A DNA stretch of 64,000 bases from Paramacrobiotus metropolitanus. Taxonomy: Eukaryota > Tardigrada > Eutardigrada > Parachela > Macrobiotidae. The position numbers and the translations under genes were made by a program. Shown here piece after piece: positions 22,759 through 36,069 of this stretch (positions are counted from its first letter, which is position 1; each line of letters opens with the position of its first letter). The notes below the pieces were generated by a model. It was not told where the DNA came from and did not search any database. It was given only the letters and a program-made list of their open reading frames with translations. Where the stretch lies: the NCBI RefSeq assembly GCF_019649055.1, contig NW_026570235.1:1116001-1180000 (forward strand), in the 5' to 3' direction.

Positions 22759-25707
22759 TTTGAGTCCTGCAGAAATACAGCTGAGCATCAATCAAAATGG
22801 TAGCCGAGAAAATTCGTGAAATTACGAAGGGGCTGATGTTTATATATTGCGTTCTTAGCAAGCTCAAGAAGTTAAAGTAAAACAAATCCCCAACGGAACA
22901 GTTGAACACCTGCTATGCAGTGCCCAATCCCATACAGACTACAGAGCAGCACTATTTACAAACAGTGGCAGTCTGATAATCCGAAAATGATTCAACGGTT
23001 AGGCAGATCACAGTATCTAGATTTTACATTCGTTCTTATTTAGAAGTGTTCGTGAAAGAGGTTTAACGTTAATATCGAAAACAACCAAAAATAAAACTGA
23101 AGGCGGTGGCAAATCAGCGAAAACATCAGAATCAGATCCTTTCGATGCAGTATCTGAATTTCTGATTCGGCTTACAGTGTGACACTACTTACTTTAGGCG
23201 ACTTTCAACAATCGGCAATAAAATTACCACAAAAACTTTAAAAGAAACCAATGTTGCATTCAAAAATCAAGAAATTATGGGCACTTTTACAATTTAATAA
23301 CTCTTCAACGTTCTGCAAGACTGATAGGCTGACAGCGAACTCTCAAGTCTCAACTGACAAGAACAAAACGCTCTAGTTCGCAACTTCGCACTTCCCACCG
23401 TCACGTAGTAAATCTATCGATAGTAGTGAGTTAGTAGACCGTAAAGCAGTCACAGAAGCGCCACCTACGTGTAGAAATGGGTGACACTATAGTGACCACA
23501 CCTGGCACGGCGATTACGATACCAATTTTAAGGTGCCGGTGACGGCCACGCCCTAATTTCTCAGCGGAGCAGCCTAAGACCGTAGCACGTGCGGTTGCTA
23601 AATAGACAGGGCGCTCAGGATCGAAAAATGGGTGGTTACTGGTTAGGAAGTATACTGAACGTCGTGAGCATAAGCCTTGGCAAAACGAACTAGTAGACTG
23701 ATCGAGATTTTAGAGAATAGATTCAATAGAAGCTAAGAAGTTTAGAATTTTCAACAAAGTCAACACATTTGTTATTTAACTTCAAGATTTTGGAAGTGGG
23801 ACCAACAGAATCCAGTTATTGTTTTATTTATCTGATTCCGATTTTTGTGACAAATACTGCTGGTTTTGGAGTACCAGCAGCTTCTTCATTCAAGAAGACT
23901 TAGAAGACCTCCTTTTTAGGAATGGAACGCGTTCCTATTGTCAGCTGTTTATTGCGCGCACTGTCAATTGGACTTGTGCACTTGCTTTCTTTGCAAGCTC
24001 GATTTGCCTAAATAAACTACATTAGTATTTTCTGGAGACAGTACAGCGATATCCTGATATTTTCCTTTTTTTCCGACTTACGGTTACAAAAATGTAAATT
24101 AGTAAATACTTAATCTGTTCAGTGGCTGTTTCCTTGGTGTTGTGGATTTTCCGCATCACACCTGGCGAAATGCTCGTCCTCCGGAGTTTTGGAGATCCGC
24201 GCTAATATGCATGATTGGCGCTAAACTCTGGTAAGTGGTAACTCCCAGCTGCGTATTTTTTTTAATAACAATGGTGTTTTCAATTCTTTTACGCGCTTTA
24301 AATAGATTTAACTGAATTTTGGAACTTGAAGGACATCTTAAAATAAGCCGTGAAGTTGTTGAAGTACTGTTTCAGGTGAAATAAAGTCCGAATTAACCAG
24401 CAAGCTTTCGTTTTACTTTGCCGAGAACGACTAACGTGTGGTGCGTGTATTAACCGATCTGCGAAATTTGTGTGACTTGTCGCTGATCTATTTTGACAAA
24501 AAATCGAAATGCGAGCAACCTGCAGAAAAAATCCTTAGGCTTCTAGCTAGGACAGAAATTTTGTTATTCGTCGTTTTTGTTATTCGGGGTCGACATATTT
24601 TCTGATTTGGTGTAATATTCCTGCTGCTTCAGAAGTTAGCAGACCTGGCGTGTATTGTGTGTCTGCTCATTCACTCTGCTACAGCTTAGTTTAATGTTAA
24701 TTAATTAATACTTGCACGGTACTTTGCATATTACTTCATTACTGAATCGGAATGTTTGCTGTTTTCTGTTGTTATTTGTGTTGGTTAAAGTTTACGAATC
24801 ACAATAATATTTTAATAATTTTATTGAGTATGCTAAACAGCAGTAAGCGCACTCGTAGTCGTGACGGCATAGCAATTTGGTCACTTATTGACGCCTGTAT
24901 CGTTTGGTGCTGATGATGAGAAATAAGTTATGTTTTTAGGCTTTTTGAAAGACATTCATGTTATAGTGACCGAAAAAAATTGCGGGATCAGATTATATCG
25001 ACCGATATTACAGTAAAATATACTGAATAAGCTGAAAGCTTAACTTTGTGCAGGAATTAATTGTACGGTGTAATTATTGTGTCACAGCAGTCATACCTTG
25101 CTCGGACTCTAATTAATTCGATTCCAGTAATGTCGTCTATGTTAATAAACGCAGTTACACAGCTGTTACGGTAATAATCATCCTATTTCGTGGGATTGTT
25201 ATTGGTCAAATGATACTTAATACACAAAATAATGAAAAGAACCTCGTAAAACTACAAAAAAAGAATTTTCTCATTCAATTTATCCAGCCCGCCGCGTTTC
25301 CCCGTTGAATTTCTATCGACAAGTGCTGTCGCAAATTTCATGGGAGCGTGCTTCACCGGTGTAATCATCCTTCTTAACACTTGCTACTTTTTAATAAGCA
25401 GATAAGTATGTGCAACAGTAGTGACCCTCATTTTTTTGTAGAGTTGCCAGTGCAGGGTGGAAGTTTTACGGTATTTATATGACGTTAAATTGGTTAGTAC
25501 AGATATTGTTCGCATTCAGTTGATTTTGTGATCGTTTGTTTTGTTTGTTTGTCACAGGCTAACTTGTGAGAGTTAGATCTAGATGTATCTCGGTATCTTT
25601 GATCCCATTGTTTCGCCAGCTTCCACAAAATAACAAATGCATTTTCTTCTCCCTGATATTTATGATATTGTAGATGTAGCGAATATTTGACATTTTCGTG
25701 AATCCCC
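22759..25707. other. Shared upstream region of the H3-variant and chromodomain genes
   Basis: About 2.9 kb lie between two divergent genes. No coding segment can be supported. It must hold the 5' UTRs and promoters of both. The tail end (about 25500-25700) leads into the chromodomain start. A perfect 10-bp palindrome CACTATAGTG occurs near 23485-23495, with no known factor. Confidence 0.4.
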
Positions 25708-28700
25708 ATGGCCCATATCACCGGCAACATGGCAGATAGCGATACCGACCGTCAGAAGGCCACGCGATACATTCCACTGGGCGACTTCTTCGGTTTCGTC
25801 GGCAAGACACCATCTGCCGAAGAAAAAGAAAGGCTCAGGAAAATCGTTAGAGTCCATGTGATATTGACCAGCAAGATAACGGGGATTGACAGTGAGACGA
25901 GCCGGTCACCGTATCCAAATCAGCTAGCCGGCTCTGTTATTGACCAGTCGATTGCCGCCGCTTCCAATAATGCGGTCCACTCTGATCGAATCTCACACAG
26001 CCCCGAGGATTCAGTCCATGACACCAGTACGTAGATTTACTGCATAATTATAATAGACCGGAGAGGATATTTTGTTTCTCTCAGTTCTGTGTAAAAACTT
26101 TTATTCCTTCACCGCTAATTGAAATTAATGTCTGACAAGCGAATGTTAATTGAGTTAATTGGGTTGGGATATTGGTTTTATATTGTTGATTAGGGTTGTT
26201 ATACCCTTTTATAGCGGCATGTCTTTCGCAGATGAGCTAGCGCTGGACGCAGCGGACCCCACGCCGGCATTCTCTCCTGGACCAATCTCTGTTGAACGCT
26301 CACCTGCTGCCGAAACAAGAGCCGACGCGGAAGTTGTGGAGGCCAGTATTGACTCTTCCTGCTATGACCCGGAAGGCTTTGTCCTTCCCTTTGCTTCCTG
26401 TGTGTTGTCTGTTAGTGACGGCACTCGCATGAAGAATCATGTACAGTATCCAGGTCAGTAAAAATGAAATCGAACTGTTAACGTTGTGGAAGAAAAATGA
26501 TGCGCTTTAATTTTTTATGTATTGTTTATTTTTTGTTACTGTAATTATAGTCGTATCCAATAGGAGAACGATTTTTTTCGAATTTTGACTTAAACAGTTT
26601 CCGACTTGAACCGTTTTGTTCGAATAGATATTTTTAAAATACAGTATTGAAAGTTGGATTTACATAAATATTCACATTCCCGCATTATTAAGTAACCAAT
26701 TAAAGAGAAATTTTAGATGGAAGGTTTATGGGTACGTCGTCGTTGCGGAAGGCGAAGTCACGCTGGATGCAGCGTTTTGATAATGAATACAACATGGTGA
26801 TGTTTGGAGAAGTTCCTAACGGTTCTGCATCCTTCACTGGAGAAGATGATGCAGACATGCTGAGTTCTGGAGATCACAGTTATTCGACACAGGATGCTGA
26901 GCCCAGTTCTCGTGTTGCTCAAGAAACGGCGGGCTCAACTACAGAGGCATCAGTCAGCGTAGATGGTGCAGACTTGTTCCGCTACGGCGAACATAATTAC
27001 GCTAGACAGGCGGAAGAGGGTGCTGAATCCAGCACCTCAACTGTTAAAAAAAGGGCGGCCTCGAATGAAAGCAAGAAAAGTAAGGCATAGTGTGCAAATT
27101 TATGAGCTAAAATCGTTCAGTTTTCGAATACCGTGAATTCTAAAATCTGATTCTGCTCTGCCTTACAGATTTGACAGATACTGATATGTGTGATCTCTTG
27201 TCTTCCCCACCGATTGTTGCCAGTCCAGTTCCGAAAGTGATTATCCATACTGCGCTTAATTCCTATAGCCGCAGCGGGAAAAGTCTAGCGCTGTCGTCAA
27301 AGTTTGCGAAGAAGCTCAGTAAAAGTAGTGGTAAGTTTTGACAAACTGCTTCTGTTTTGAGAGCTTGAATTAACAATAAGCTTGTAAACTTCTGACTTTG
27401 CTAATGAGATGCTGTTGTTTTGCTTCATCCGTGTTCGCTCTTCTGTTGCTGATGTGTTAATTTATAGTTCAGTTTTGTCTTTCTTTTGTAAAATTAATGT
27501 GATAAAAGAAAAGCATCATCCGTGTCTGTTTAATCGTCAGTTTCCGAGACAGAATTATCGTCTTGCCCAGCTCGGTGTCGCTTCCTTGTGAGGGTCTGGT
27601 GACCCCAGTTGTAATGTAATAAGACTCTTATCGAGCTGTTATTGTTGTACAGTGCGGTTGTTTTTTATTTGCGCTAGTTGGTACGACTGGTCTGATTATC
27701 TGTTCTGCATGGTTTCTTCGCGTTCCTGTTCTTTGTTGCCCACGCTATCACCGCACTGTTATTTGGAAGAATCTTACTCGGGGAAAATAATCTCCTTTTT
27801 AAAATCGAAGATACATAGTGTCGTGATAGTGATGAAAATGGATCAGCGAATTCGTTTTTACTGCATGCAAATTTGTGTACAAGTACGGGCTGTACGAGTA
27901 CTCTGAGTCTTGACTTTGATTTCCCTTGGCTGAAAAATGTTGCTGCTTGACTGCATGATGCTCGATCAGCTAAGACCTTGTGGAAGAAGCGGTCTTCGTT
28001 TTGGCTTTTGAAGACTTTATTTTTATAGTCTTGTACAATAAGTTGTATGGTATGTACAATACACATGCTGTAATCGTGCTTTGAATTTTGAGTACTTGCG
28101 TAAAAATTACGTACGTACAATACCGTAAAATTAATTATAAATCGTGGCGGTGTGTGTGGTCATCACTATCACGATGATCGGTATCAGTACTACACATGCA
28201 GCATATTGCAGTTGGTCATCGTCGATGGTGTTTTTACGTTTAATTGAATATTAAACACTTGTCAGGACCAGTCAGGTGTACAGCCCATTGCGTCGTCGCT
28301 TCACTTATCGCTTTTAATCGCAGGCGCAATCCATAGCATGCCGGTTGGCGGTTGAGCACGTATCACATATGGCATTGTACTGCATAGCTTATCACTTCTA
28401 CTGTCTACACGACTCTACGTGCTGCTTATTCGATAAACCGTTCTGATAACAGAACATAGTTATTAGCGGATGTTGTTGAGCGGATTCAGTCGACCCTGGT
28501 TGACTTATTATGACTGGATATTTTACTGACAGTTCTGACAATTGGATGTTTTACTACGACCCGTCATCTCGGTTTTGTAGTTTGCACAGTCATTACGATA
28601 CTTTTCTAAAAGGCAGGAGAACGCATGTTTCCGTCATCCGGTGCCGTATCAGTTATCATTACTTCTGTCCCGGAATTTATCCATTCTTGAATCTTGCATG

Positions 28701-30438
28701 ATCCATTCTTGCATGACCGTCAGAACTCAGACAATTGGTGTTTCTGAAGTTTTATCAATATATGTGTTGAATCATTAATTGCCTGTTAAACAGTTTAATG
28801 CTCAGTTGCTTTGTGAAATTGTGAGGGATTTGTTGTGTCTCAACTTGGTGTCTTCACTCTTGCATCATTTGATTCACTGACGGTGTTGTGACTGTTGTTC
28901 GTGAAGGTACGTAAAATGCCAGATGCAGCTTGACCGTTGTGAATGATTGTCGATGTTGCAGTACTCGCGCTTTAGGGTCCGAGGCTCCGAGTGGTTGTAC
29001 TTTTCCATAATCTGTACACTTGTCTCCACATTTCATACATCACTCATTTCGTGCCTGGTGCTTTCAGTAGAATGCCTTAATTTGCAATTTCCAGATGTTT
29101 GATCGATGAGTAAAACTATTGGCAAGAACGTAGTCTCAAGTTTTATTGATGTTTCTCCAATCAGTAGGAATGGAGCTGGAGAAAGAAGGATCGGATAAGA
29201 AAAGAACCGCAAAAAAAGCCAGACGACGATTGAAGCCTGAACATGACGATTCTTGCAGTGATGAGGCAACGAATACAGGTTGGTTTACGTTCCAGGCTTC
29301 ACAGTTTAAGGCTTTAAGCGAGATATATATTATCTTGGTTTAAATGTGCTAGGAAAAGATCAGTGCCTTAATTTATGAGCGAACCCGTATAAGTATTTTG
29401 GGAACTTTTGCTTAAGTTGACATAGTAACAGTTTCCTTGCAGTGCATATAAATTAGTAACTACTGTAATTAGCGCGTTTTGTAAATATTGCATAGTGGCC
29501 GTTGTATTTTTTGACGATCGACAATAAAAAGCAGTTTAGCAAATGTCAACGTTTTACGTGATTGTTGGCTTAAAACTCTTAAATACGCCGTTACATGTTT
29601 CAATTTCTTAGGGGGTCACCATTAGAAAAAAATAAATGGTTTAGAAATCTGTTTGCGTAACTGCAGAAGTTAATGGTGTATCGTCTTACTATTTTAAATG
29701 TGGGAGAAGTATTTTTTGATTTGACATAATTTGATTTTTAATTTTGTGTAGAGTTACATTAATCATTGATACGATAGGGACACTATTGTTTTTCCCTGTT
29801 TAGGCGGAACGGTTAGGGATTTACGCGCTTTGGCTTATTCCCTGCGGAGCAAGCCCCGCCAAGTGCAGTATCACTTCGACGAGGACGCGGAGGATGACAG
29901 TGACAGCAGTGAGAGTGCTCCCAAGGCGAAGAAAAGAAAGACCGTCCATGCCCGCAAGAACCGAAACTCCACCGGCTCGGGATCGGATTTCTTATCGACG
30001 GAGGACGAAGGGGCAGCAGAACAGAGGCCGGCTGTGATTGCTCCTGATGGGTCGGCGAAATGGTGAGCCAGTGATTGTTCTGTTTTGTCCTGTGATGGCG
30101 CCATGCTAATGTGGCATCGCTTAATTGTTGTAATGATGATAATTTGGCTGGCGTACGCCGCACGTTCAGCTTCGGGATTTTGCAGCAGTCGCACAGCCCG
30201 GTTGATTGTGCTGCTAGAATTTTTTCCTGTATAATTTGTGAAATTATTATTAGTGTCATTGTATTGTAGGTGGGTTGAGAAGATTCTCGGGCGACGAGTC
30301 AATGAGCACGGTGGCGTTGAATATTTTGTGCAATGGATGGGATATGGGCCGAATTATAATTCCTGGGAACCCGCGGAAGGTTGTGAGTGCGAGACTCTGA
30401 TTGACGCATACAACCGGGAACATGGATTAGAGGACTGA
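25708..30438 (+). CDS. Nuclear protein with C-terminal chromodomain
   Basis: Seven exons: 25708-26026, 26232-26453, 26717-27079, 27169-27330, 29165-29278, 29804-30062 and 30270-30438. All internal junctions are phase 1 except the last (phase 2), giving 535 residues. A second in-frame ATG at 25729 has the better context (AACATGG) and would give 528. Most of the protein is polar, with acidic stretches and Lys/Arg clusters (KKRTAKKARRRLK, KAKKRKT) that look like nuclear signals. The last about 55 residues form a chromodomain: WWVEKILGRRV, VEYFVQWMGY, NSWEPAEGCE, LIDAYNREHG. Chromodomains bind methyl-lysine through three aromatics. Trp and Tyr of QWMGY are kept and the first is Trp instead of Tyr. 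No chromoshadow domain is seen. The long fourth intron (27331-29164) holds nothing recognised. The family outside the chromodomain is unknown. Confidence 0.88.
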
Positions 30439-30725
30439 AAGGGTTACATCCTGTCATGAAAATATCGGAATTGTTTTCTAGCATTTTGTTCATTGTTTTA
30501 TAGTGATCTGGTGAATGCATTTGTTTTTTGGAGACTGAAGATGCCTTACGTTGTTGTTTTGTTGTCGTTAAATCCTTACTGTAAAGAGATTATTGTTGAA
30601 ATTTGAGTTTTTGTTCCTTTCTTGGGAGATTTGTGATGGATTATATTTCCTGAATGCAGCAACAGTTTTGATGCAAATTTCTAAACGTACCGGGACTGCC
30701 GGCAGATGGAGTTTTTTGGATTTGC

Positions 30726-30731
30726 AATAAA
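30726..30731 (+). promoter_or_regulatory. Polyadenylation signal AATAAA
   Basis: Canonical hexamer 288 nt after the stop of the seven-exon chromodomain gene; plausible 3' end. Confidence 0.5.
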
Positions 30732-30738
30732 AGTGCGG

Positions 30739-33200
30739 TTGGATGGTTCCCATTTTTTTGCAGTGACAGGATTACTTTGCGGCTCTACACATTTTCCATC
30801 ACAGTAAATACTTCAAAAAATATTAAGAATTACTGTTTCAAATAGAATGGCTTCTTTTAGAAAAGGAGAGAATACTTGACTCGCTAAGTTTTCATAACAT
30901 TGGTAACGTTCTACAGTCTACACTGGCACCGGTGCAAATTTGCAAATTCTACCTTAGGGTACAATATCTGCAGTTGAACATGTCAGCCTAAGTCTGCTCC
31001 CATTTACAACAGTCATCATAAATAATAAAACTGCACCAAATTTATAATGTTTTGTTAATTTTATGCCAGATCTAGTTTTACCACCAATGTTCGAGTTTGT
31101 CCTGTATTCTCGAATTTTTGATCGGCAAATATGTACTTACATTCACCTGTTGCTCCTTTTATGCCGCATTGTATTCTCGTTTGAGTAACATACGAAATTC
31201 TATATTTTACGATCCAGAGAGCAGCTGTAAGTCTGCACAATGTTCAACATTCGCTCATGTTTTATTCGCCTGTTTCCACCGTTTATCGTGTTAGCAGCGC
31301 ATCTTGGGCTCTTTTGTCCAGTTAGCACAGAAACGTCAAACAACTTCTGAAACTCCTGCTATAAGATCATGTTAGAATGCTTTTTTCGACGCCTGATACA
31401 TATGGATCCGATACGATCATCACTATCTTGAGCTATCACTACGCGAAAACGATAGGATAGATTTACCGGCAACAAATTCAGTTGGAAATCGGTAACCTAC
31501 CACACATACAGTTTTATTATGGCAATGATGTCTTTATGAGTGTAGGGAACACTGTTATGCAATTAGCGTAAATTATTACGTTAGCGCAAGTAGCACTACG
31601 GTATAATCCAGAGATATCCAGTAAAGAGATTTCCAGGTTTTAATTTCATATGGTACGCATAATCATAATGGAGAATTTATTACACATTAAAAACAGTAGA
31701 GAATGTTGAACATTCGGACGCTTTTCCATCTTAAAATGAATATGAAATTACAAATTTTAAAGCTTTAAGTACATAATGCTAGACAGTATTGAGTACAAGT
31801 TAGTTTTAACAACAAATAATGATCTTATGAATAATTGTGCAATACTGGGAGTTTTTTTGACTTGCATGTGCATGTGCATACATCTAGATGCAAAATACAG
31901 TGCTTCTATAGGTAGGTTGCACCAGTTAGATAAGTACAATATAATAATCACATGCACAAATGTTGAAATGACCGCGTGACGTGTAGAACATAATTAGCGA
32001 CGGTTCATTGCAAGATGCTAAAACTTGTTTCCTTCCCATTCTTCGAATCTGAATGTTTTGATTCGCATGTAGTGTATTTATAGAAAACCTATTTCTACAG
32101 TGCTTATATTCCAGCACATCATTCTGAGGATGAAAAAATTATTAACCTGTACGTAAATGCACATCAGTTAATACGTATGATTAGTTCTCCGCGTACTTCT
32201 TTAAAGTAATGTACGGATTCAAATTGAATTCGTTTACTCGTCGAGGCGGGGCAACGGTCGTGTTTTTCGTGTACGAATTTGTGGCAGATATTAACTTTAT
32301 TGTACAGTAGTTAAACAAAGCCATTCGTTGTGTTATTCTGAGCGAAAGTGCCGAAGTTTAGAAATATTTTAATTATTATCGAAGCAAACGAATTTGTGAT
32401 GTGATTGCATATGCTCATACTTTCAATTTTCAAACACCAGTCAGCAGCAAACAGGGAAAGCAGAGCCCAGGAAGGGCAATGTTATAGCTGTTACTGTTAT
32501 CTCATTTTCGGTATATGTACATTAGTACATATTATGGTATAGTGTGGCAGTTATGTTTCGATGTTTTCTTCCTGTACAAAAGCCACGCGGACATATCCAA
32601 AGAGCATATGGTCTATATGATTTCATTAGGTTTCGCATTTGTTGCGCGCGTGCAACGTTGTGTTGGAAATCGAGGTGTTATCATGCTGATCAAGGAACTT
32701 TCGGTAGTGTCTTGGCCTCGTTCTTTTACCAATGTCGAAAGTAAAATTTTCTTATTAATCTGTGTTTGGAGAAATTAGTCAGGACAACAGAAAGGTTAAA
32801 TATAGGTGAACGCCCGCGTTTTACTGCACGAAGAGTTTCTCGATTATTGTCACTGATTATAATACACATGCGTTATATTTTGCACAGCATATATCTGTCT
32901 GCTAATGACACACACGCGTAAATTAAACCCATGGTCAAATAACACTGTGAGCCGTATATGTGCACATGGCAAGGTATGAAATGATAGATTTTCGGCAGAA
33001 CAAATGATTGTCCATGCATTGTTGGTTGTCACTTGTAAGTTGCAACGGATGACCTGATTGTTCTTTTGCGATGCAGACGGAAACCTACGGCTGCCGGGTA
33101 TCATATAAAACTACAGATATCTAAAGATCGGCATGCTATCTGTACTATGGTCGCACGGTTTGTAGCGCCGACCATCGGTCTGCAGTTAGACTTTTTGCGC
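30739..33200. other. Intergenic, nothing recognised
   Basis: AT-rich sequence between the two chromodomain genes. The short frames (for example 31776-31979, 32515-32778) lack family similarity or splice support. Confidence 0.4.
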
Positions 33201-33210
33201 AATATATATA
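33201..33210 (+). promoter_or_regulatory. TATA-like box upstream of the small chromodomain gene
   Basis: AATATATATA lies about 70 nt before the ATG at 33279, a spacing compatible with a core promoter and a short leader. The assignment is by position only. Confidence 0.35.
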
Positions 33211-33278
33211 CAGATACACTGGAACGTTTTTTCTATTGAGTAAGGTTTTCTTGCGTCCCAGACTGGGCACGCACAAGA

Positions 33279-34370
33279 ATGGGAGCGAGTCTTATTATCG
33301 ATGATGTTAGCTTCGATGAGATATTTATCACGGATTTAGATAATCCTGTAAGTTCTACAATGCTTCCAAAAATATTGATCTCCGGTAATTTGCCATAATT
33401 ACGGGCGTAACGCCGACTACGATTGCATTACTACAAAGTAGTAAACCTTTTATTCGCGGGTCAAGTGTCGCCAGCTTTTGATTCATATGATAAGTTGTGT
33501 GCAACTGTGTATATGTTGACGTGGTATGACGCCGACGTTGAGCGTCGACGTTGGCTGTGTCTATGAATAAGTACTGCATCTTCGTGTGTGTATTTGTTAA
33601 GCCAATTTATTAAATATTACTAAAGCCATTTTAATGTTTATCCCGTGTTTCTCCTGTTTTTGATTTTCGATCAAATGCGTTAGATCCCGTCATATGGAGT
33701 TTTGGACATTTCAAAAGCAGTCGCCGAAGATTTTATTCACAGTGTTGTTTGTGGATTGCAGAAAGCCGGGACCACGGTCATGGCGGAAAAATCCACTCCC
33801 CCCAAATCCGTTTGTCCTGCCACAACAGAGAAGCCTAGCACGCCGACACCAAAGTGCCCCCAAACCAACGGCACGGATGACCCCGATGAGGACTGCACCA
33901 TGGACAGCAGTTATTCGGATGACGCACGGGCCGTGTGCATGATCGACGAAGAGCCCTACTGGCTGGTGGAGGAGATCAAAGACGTCAAAGTCGACGTCAA
34001 GGGCAAACTGACCTACCTAGTGAAATGGGTGGGCTATCCCGATTCAGTAAATTCCTGGGAACCCGAGGAAAACTGTACCCTGGCCCGTCGCTTGATTGCG
34101 GAATTCCATCAGCGCATGTCGGAGGGCAAACGAAATCTCCTGGCCCAGCAAATGCTGGCACAGAGCCGTACCAACCGGCCCGCCCGTACCGCCCGCCGGA
34201 AGCACCGCAAACCCGACGGCTTCCCACCGCAACGGCCGCGCAAAACGGGCAAGGGCAACGGGAAGGGGTTGCGAAAAGACAACGGCGACACCGATGCGGA
34301 TAGTACATACAGTACCGGTAACGAATCCGGTCCGAGCACCTGCTCCAGCCCAACCACATCCACCGGTTAA
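33279..34370 (+). CDS. Small chromodomain protein
   Basis: Two exons, 33279-33347 (23 codons, MGASLIIDD start) and 33762-34370, joined GT-AG in phase 0, give 225 residues. If exon 1 is non-coding, the start is the ATG at 33780 (MAEKSTPP, 196 residues). The chromodomain lies at about residues 87-143: YWLVEEIKDV, LTYLVKWVGY, NSWEPEENCT, LIAEFHQRM. The cage residues Trp and Tyr of KWVGY are present, and the first cage position is Trp or the adjacent Tyr. A very basic region rich in RPARTARRKHRK-type residues and Gly/Lys follows, then a Ser/Thr tail. There is no chromoshadow domain, so it is not a standard HP1. The large exon is notably GC-rich compared with its surroundings. It probably binds methylated histone tails and perhaps DNA. 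Confidence 0.85.
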
Positions 34371-34734
34371 GCCCGCGCCCGGCCCGTTAGCGGGCCGCTG
34401 TTGTTTGTAGTATTTATGTGCAGCTTGGAGCAGGCAGCCGCTTCCGTGATTCGCCAAACTTCCTCTTCTACACCAAACCGATTCCCGTTCTCAGAGTTCA
34501 GTTCTTTATGTACGTTATTATATTTGCGTATTGCGTGCAGGATCACAAATTAATAATTCAGCTGAAAAAAATTTACGGTAACGTTTCGAATGTGTTGAAT
34601 GTTTGTGTTGTTTGTGAAAATGTAATTTTGTTTTGTGGTTTATCAGCCAAAACCGTGGTGTGAATGTTTGTAGCCGCGTTGCGAAACAGAACCTGGTTCA
34701 ATTAGCTGTACCATGATCTAAAAAAATAAAGCGT

Positions 34735-34740
34735 TTTTGG
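34735..34740 (+). promoter_or_regulatory. Polyadenylation signal AATAAA
   Basis: Canonical hexamer 365 nt after the stop of the small chromodomain gene. Confidence 0.45.
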
Positions 34741-36026
34741 TATTTAATTACGAAAGTCTCCGAATCAAAATGTCTATATTATTCTAAATATGGAATGTCA
34801 GGATGAGCACACATTTAACCCAGAGACAATTACTTACAGTATATAATCCAAAAGTTAGCAATACAAGCCGCACATACGGTAGAGACGGACAAAAATTGGC
34901 AAATTCGCAAACTCGGGTAAGGCACGACAAAATTTAACATTTAGCATAACATTTCTGTGAATTTAAGCCAATCATACATACCTTGCTATGGGCGTTGTGA
35001 CTCGATGTTCGACGTTCGCACACGGTCCTAAGTTATTGCATACAAAAAACTGTGCTGCAACGAAATACATCAAGAAGGTCAGTTGGATTTTGCTGCCCAG
35101 GGCGAAGCCGGTATGCATTCGCATGCATCCAGGTCGTGATCAGTCCGCTGCAGCTTGAGGAAATTTTTATCACAATAAGGTGCATTACGTGAAAAATAAA
35201 ATCTGCACCGAGAAGGCGTCAGTTGTTTGGATGGTGCTTGCAAATCTTCTGTGACATCATGCATGTCATTAATAAAAAGCAAAATTATGATGTGTTTACG
35301 TATTGCTTGTTATGACGGCGTCGCTGTTGTTTTTCCAATCACGAACGCGTCGACATTGACCATAACGAAACTCATCATCGTTCATGAATTATAATTAACC
35401 AATTCCCGCTTTTGTATTGTTTGTAAACTTGATATTTTTATTTTAAATCTGAGGAGCATTAAAAGGTTCAAAGAGTAATTTGATTAATAAGACTCAAGAA
35501 AAAGTAACATTCAACAGGAACACCATATCTGAAAGGTCATACATAGTCTTTGGGCAAAAAAAGCGAACAAAAATCGCTAGAAATCGGCAATAAAATCACG
35601 AATTGGACTTTGCAATATCTAAATTGTTCGATTTCGGCAGTTCGTATATGTGATCCAAAGAACGGCCGGAAGTCACTGTGGAATGTGTGACGTAATCGTT
35701 TGGTAAAGTTTTCACAATTGGTTCCGAAATCTATTTAGGTAATTTGCATTAAATAATGATGCAAACAACAGACCAGCGGCTGAATATTAGCTTACCGTTT
35801 GTTCGTTTGTGTAACTACCGGTCCGTCTTCTTCGGTACATCTGTAAAAAAACGCTTAATGTACGTTTTGGTTACAACATCAAAACTTTTACGCCATAACT
35901 ACTCAATATGTGGAAAACTTAACACATTTTTATATTTGCGCGTTTTTGTCAAGTGATAAATATTAAAATCGTGAAATACGCGCTATATAATCTGTCGTGC
36001 CAAACTTAAGCGAATAACATTGCATT
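34741..36026. other. Convergent intergenic region
   Basis: Lies between the 3' ends of the plus-strand chromodomain gene and the minus-strand inhibitor gene. No gene is recognised; frames at 35079-35282 and 35756-35956 look like chance. Confidence 0.4.
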
Positions 36027-36069
36027 TTAGTGCACGGTTACCTGGAAGTTGAAAAACATTCGTAAAATA

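Noticed and set aside
22087-22819. Several plus-strand open frames opposite the H3 variant, and a second minus-strand frame (22215-22703)
   Set aside because: They arise from the GC-rich, Arg/Ser-rich tail read in other frames; only one frame yields a histone fold that continues into exon 2.
33279-33347. Mini-exon compared with the start of RNA polymerase subunit RPB8
   Set aside because: Only a few acidic and hydrophobic residues match and no further RPB8 exon follows, while it splices in frame to the chromodomain exon.
33694-33942. Overlapping frame starting ATGGAGTTTTGG
   Set aside because: It runs through the intron acceptor region and is out of frame with the chromodomain.
33997-34457. 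Minus-strand open frames opposite the small chromodomain protein
   Set aside because: Long only because of GC-rich sequence; no domains, and the plus strand has a clear chromodomain.
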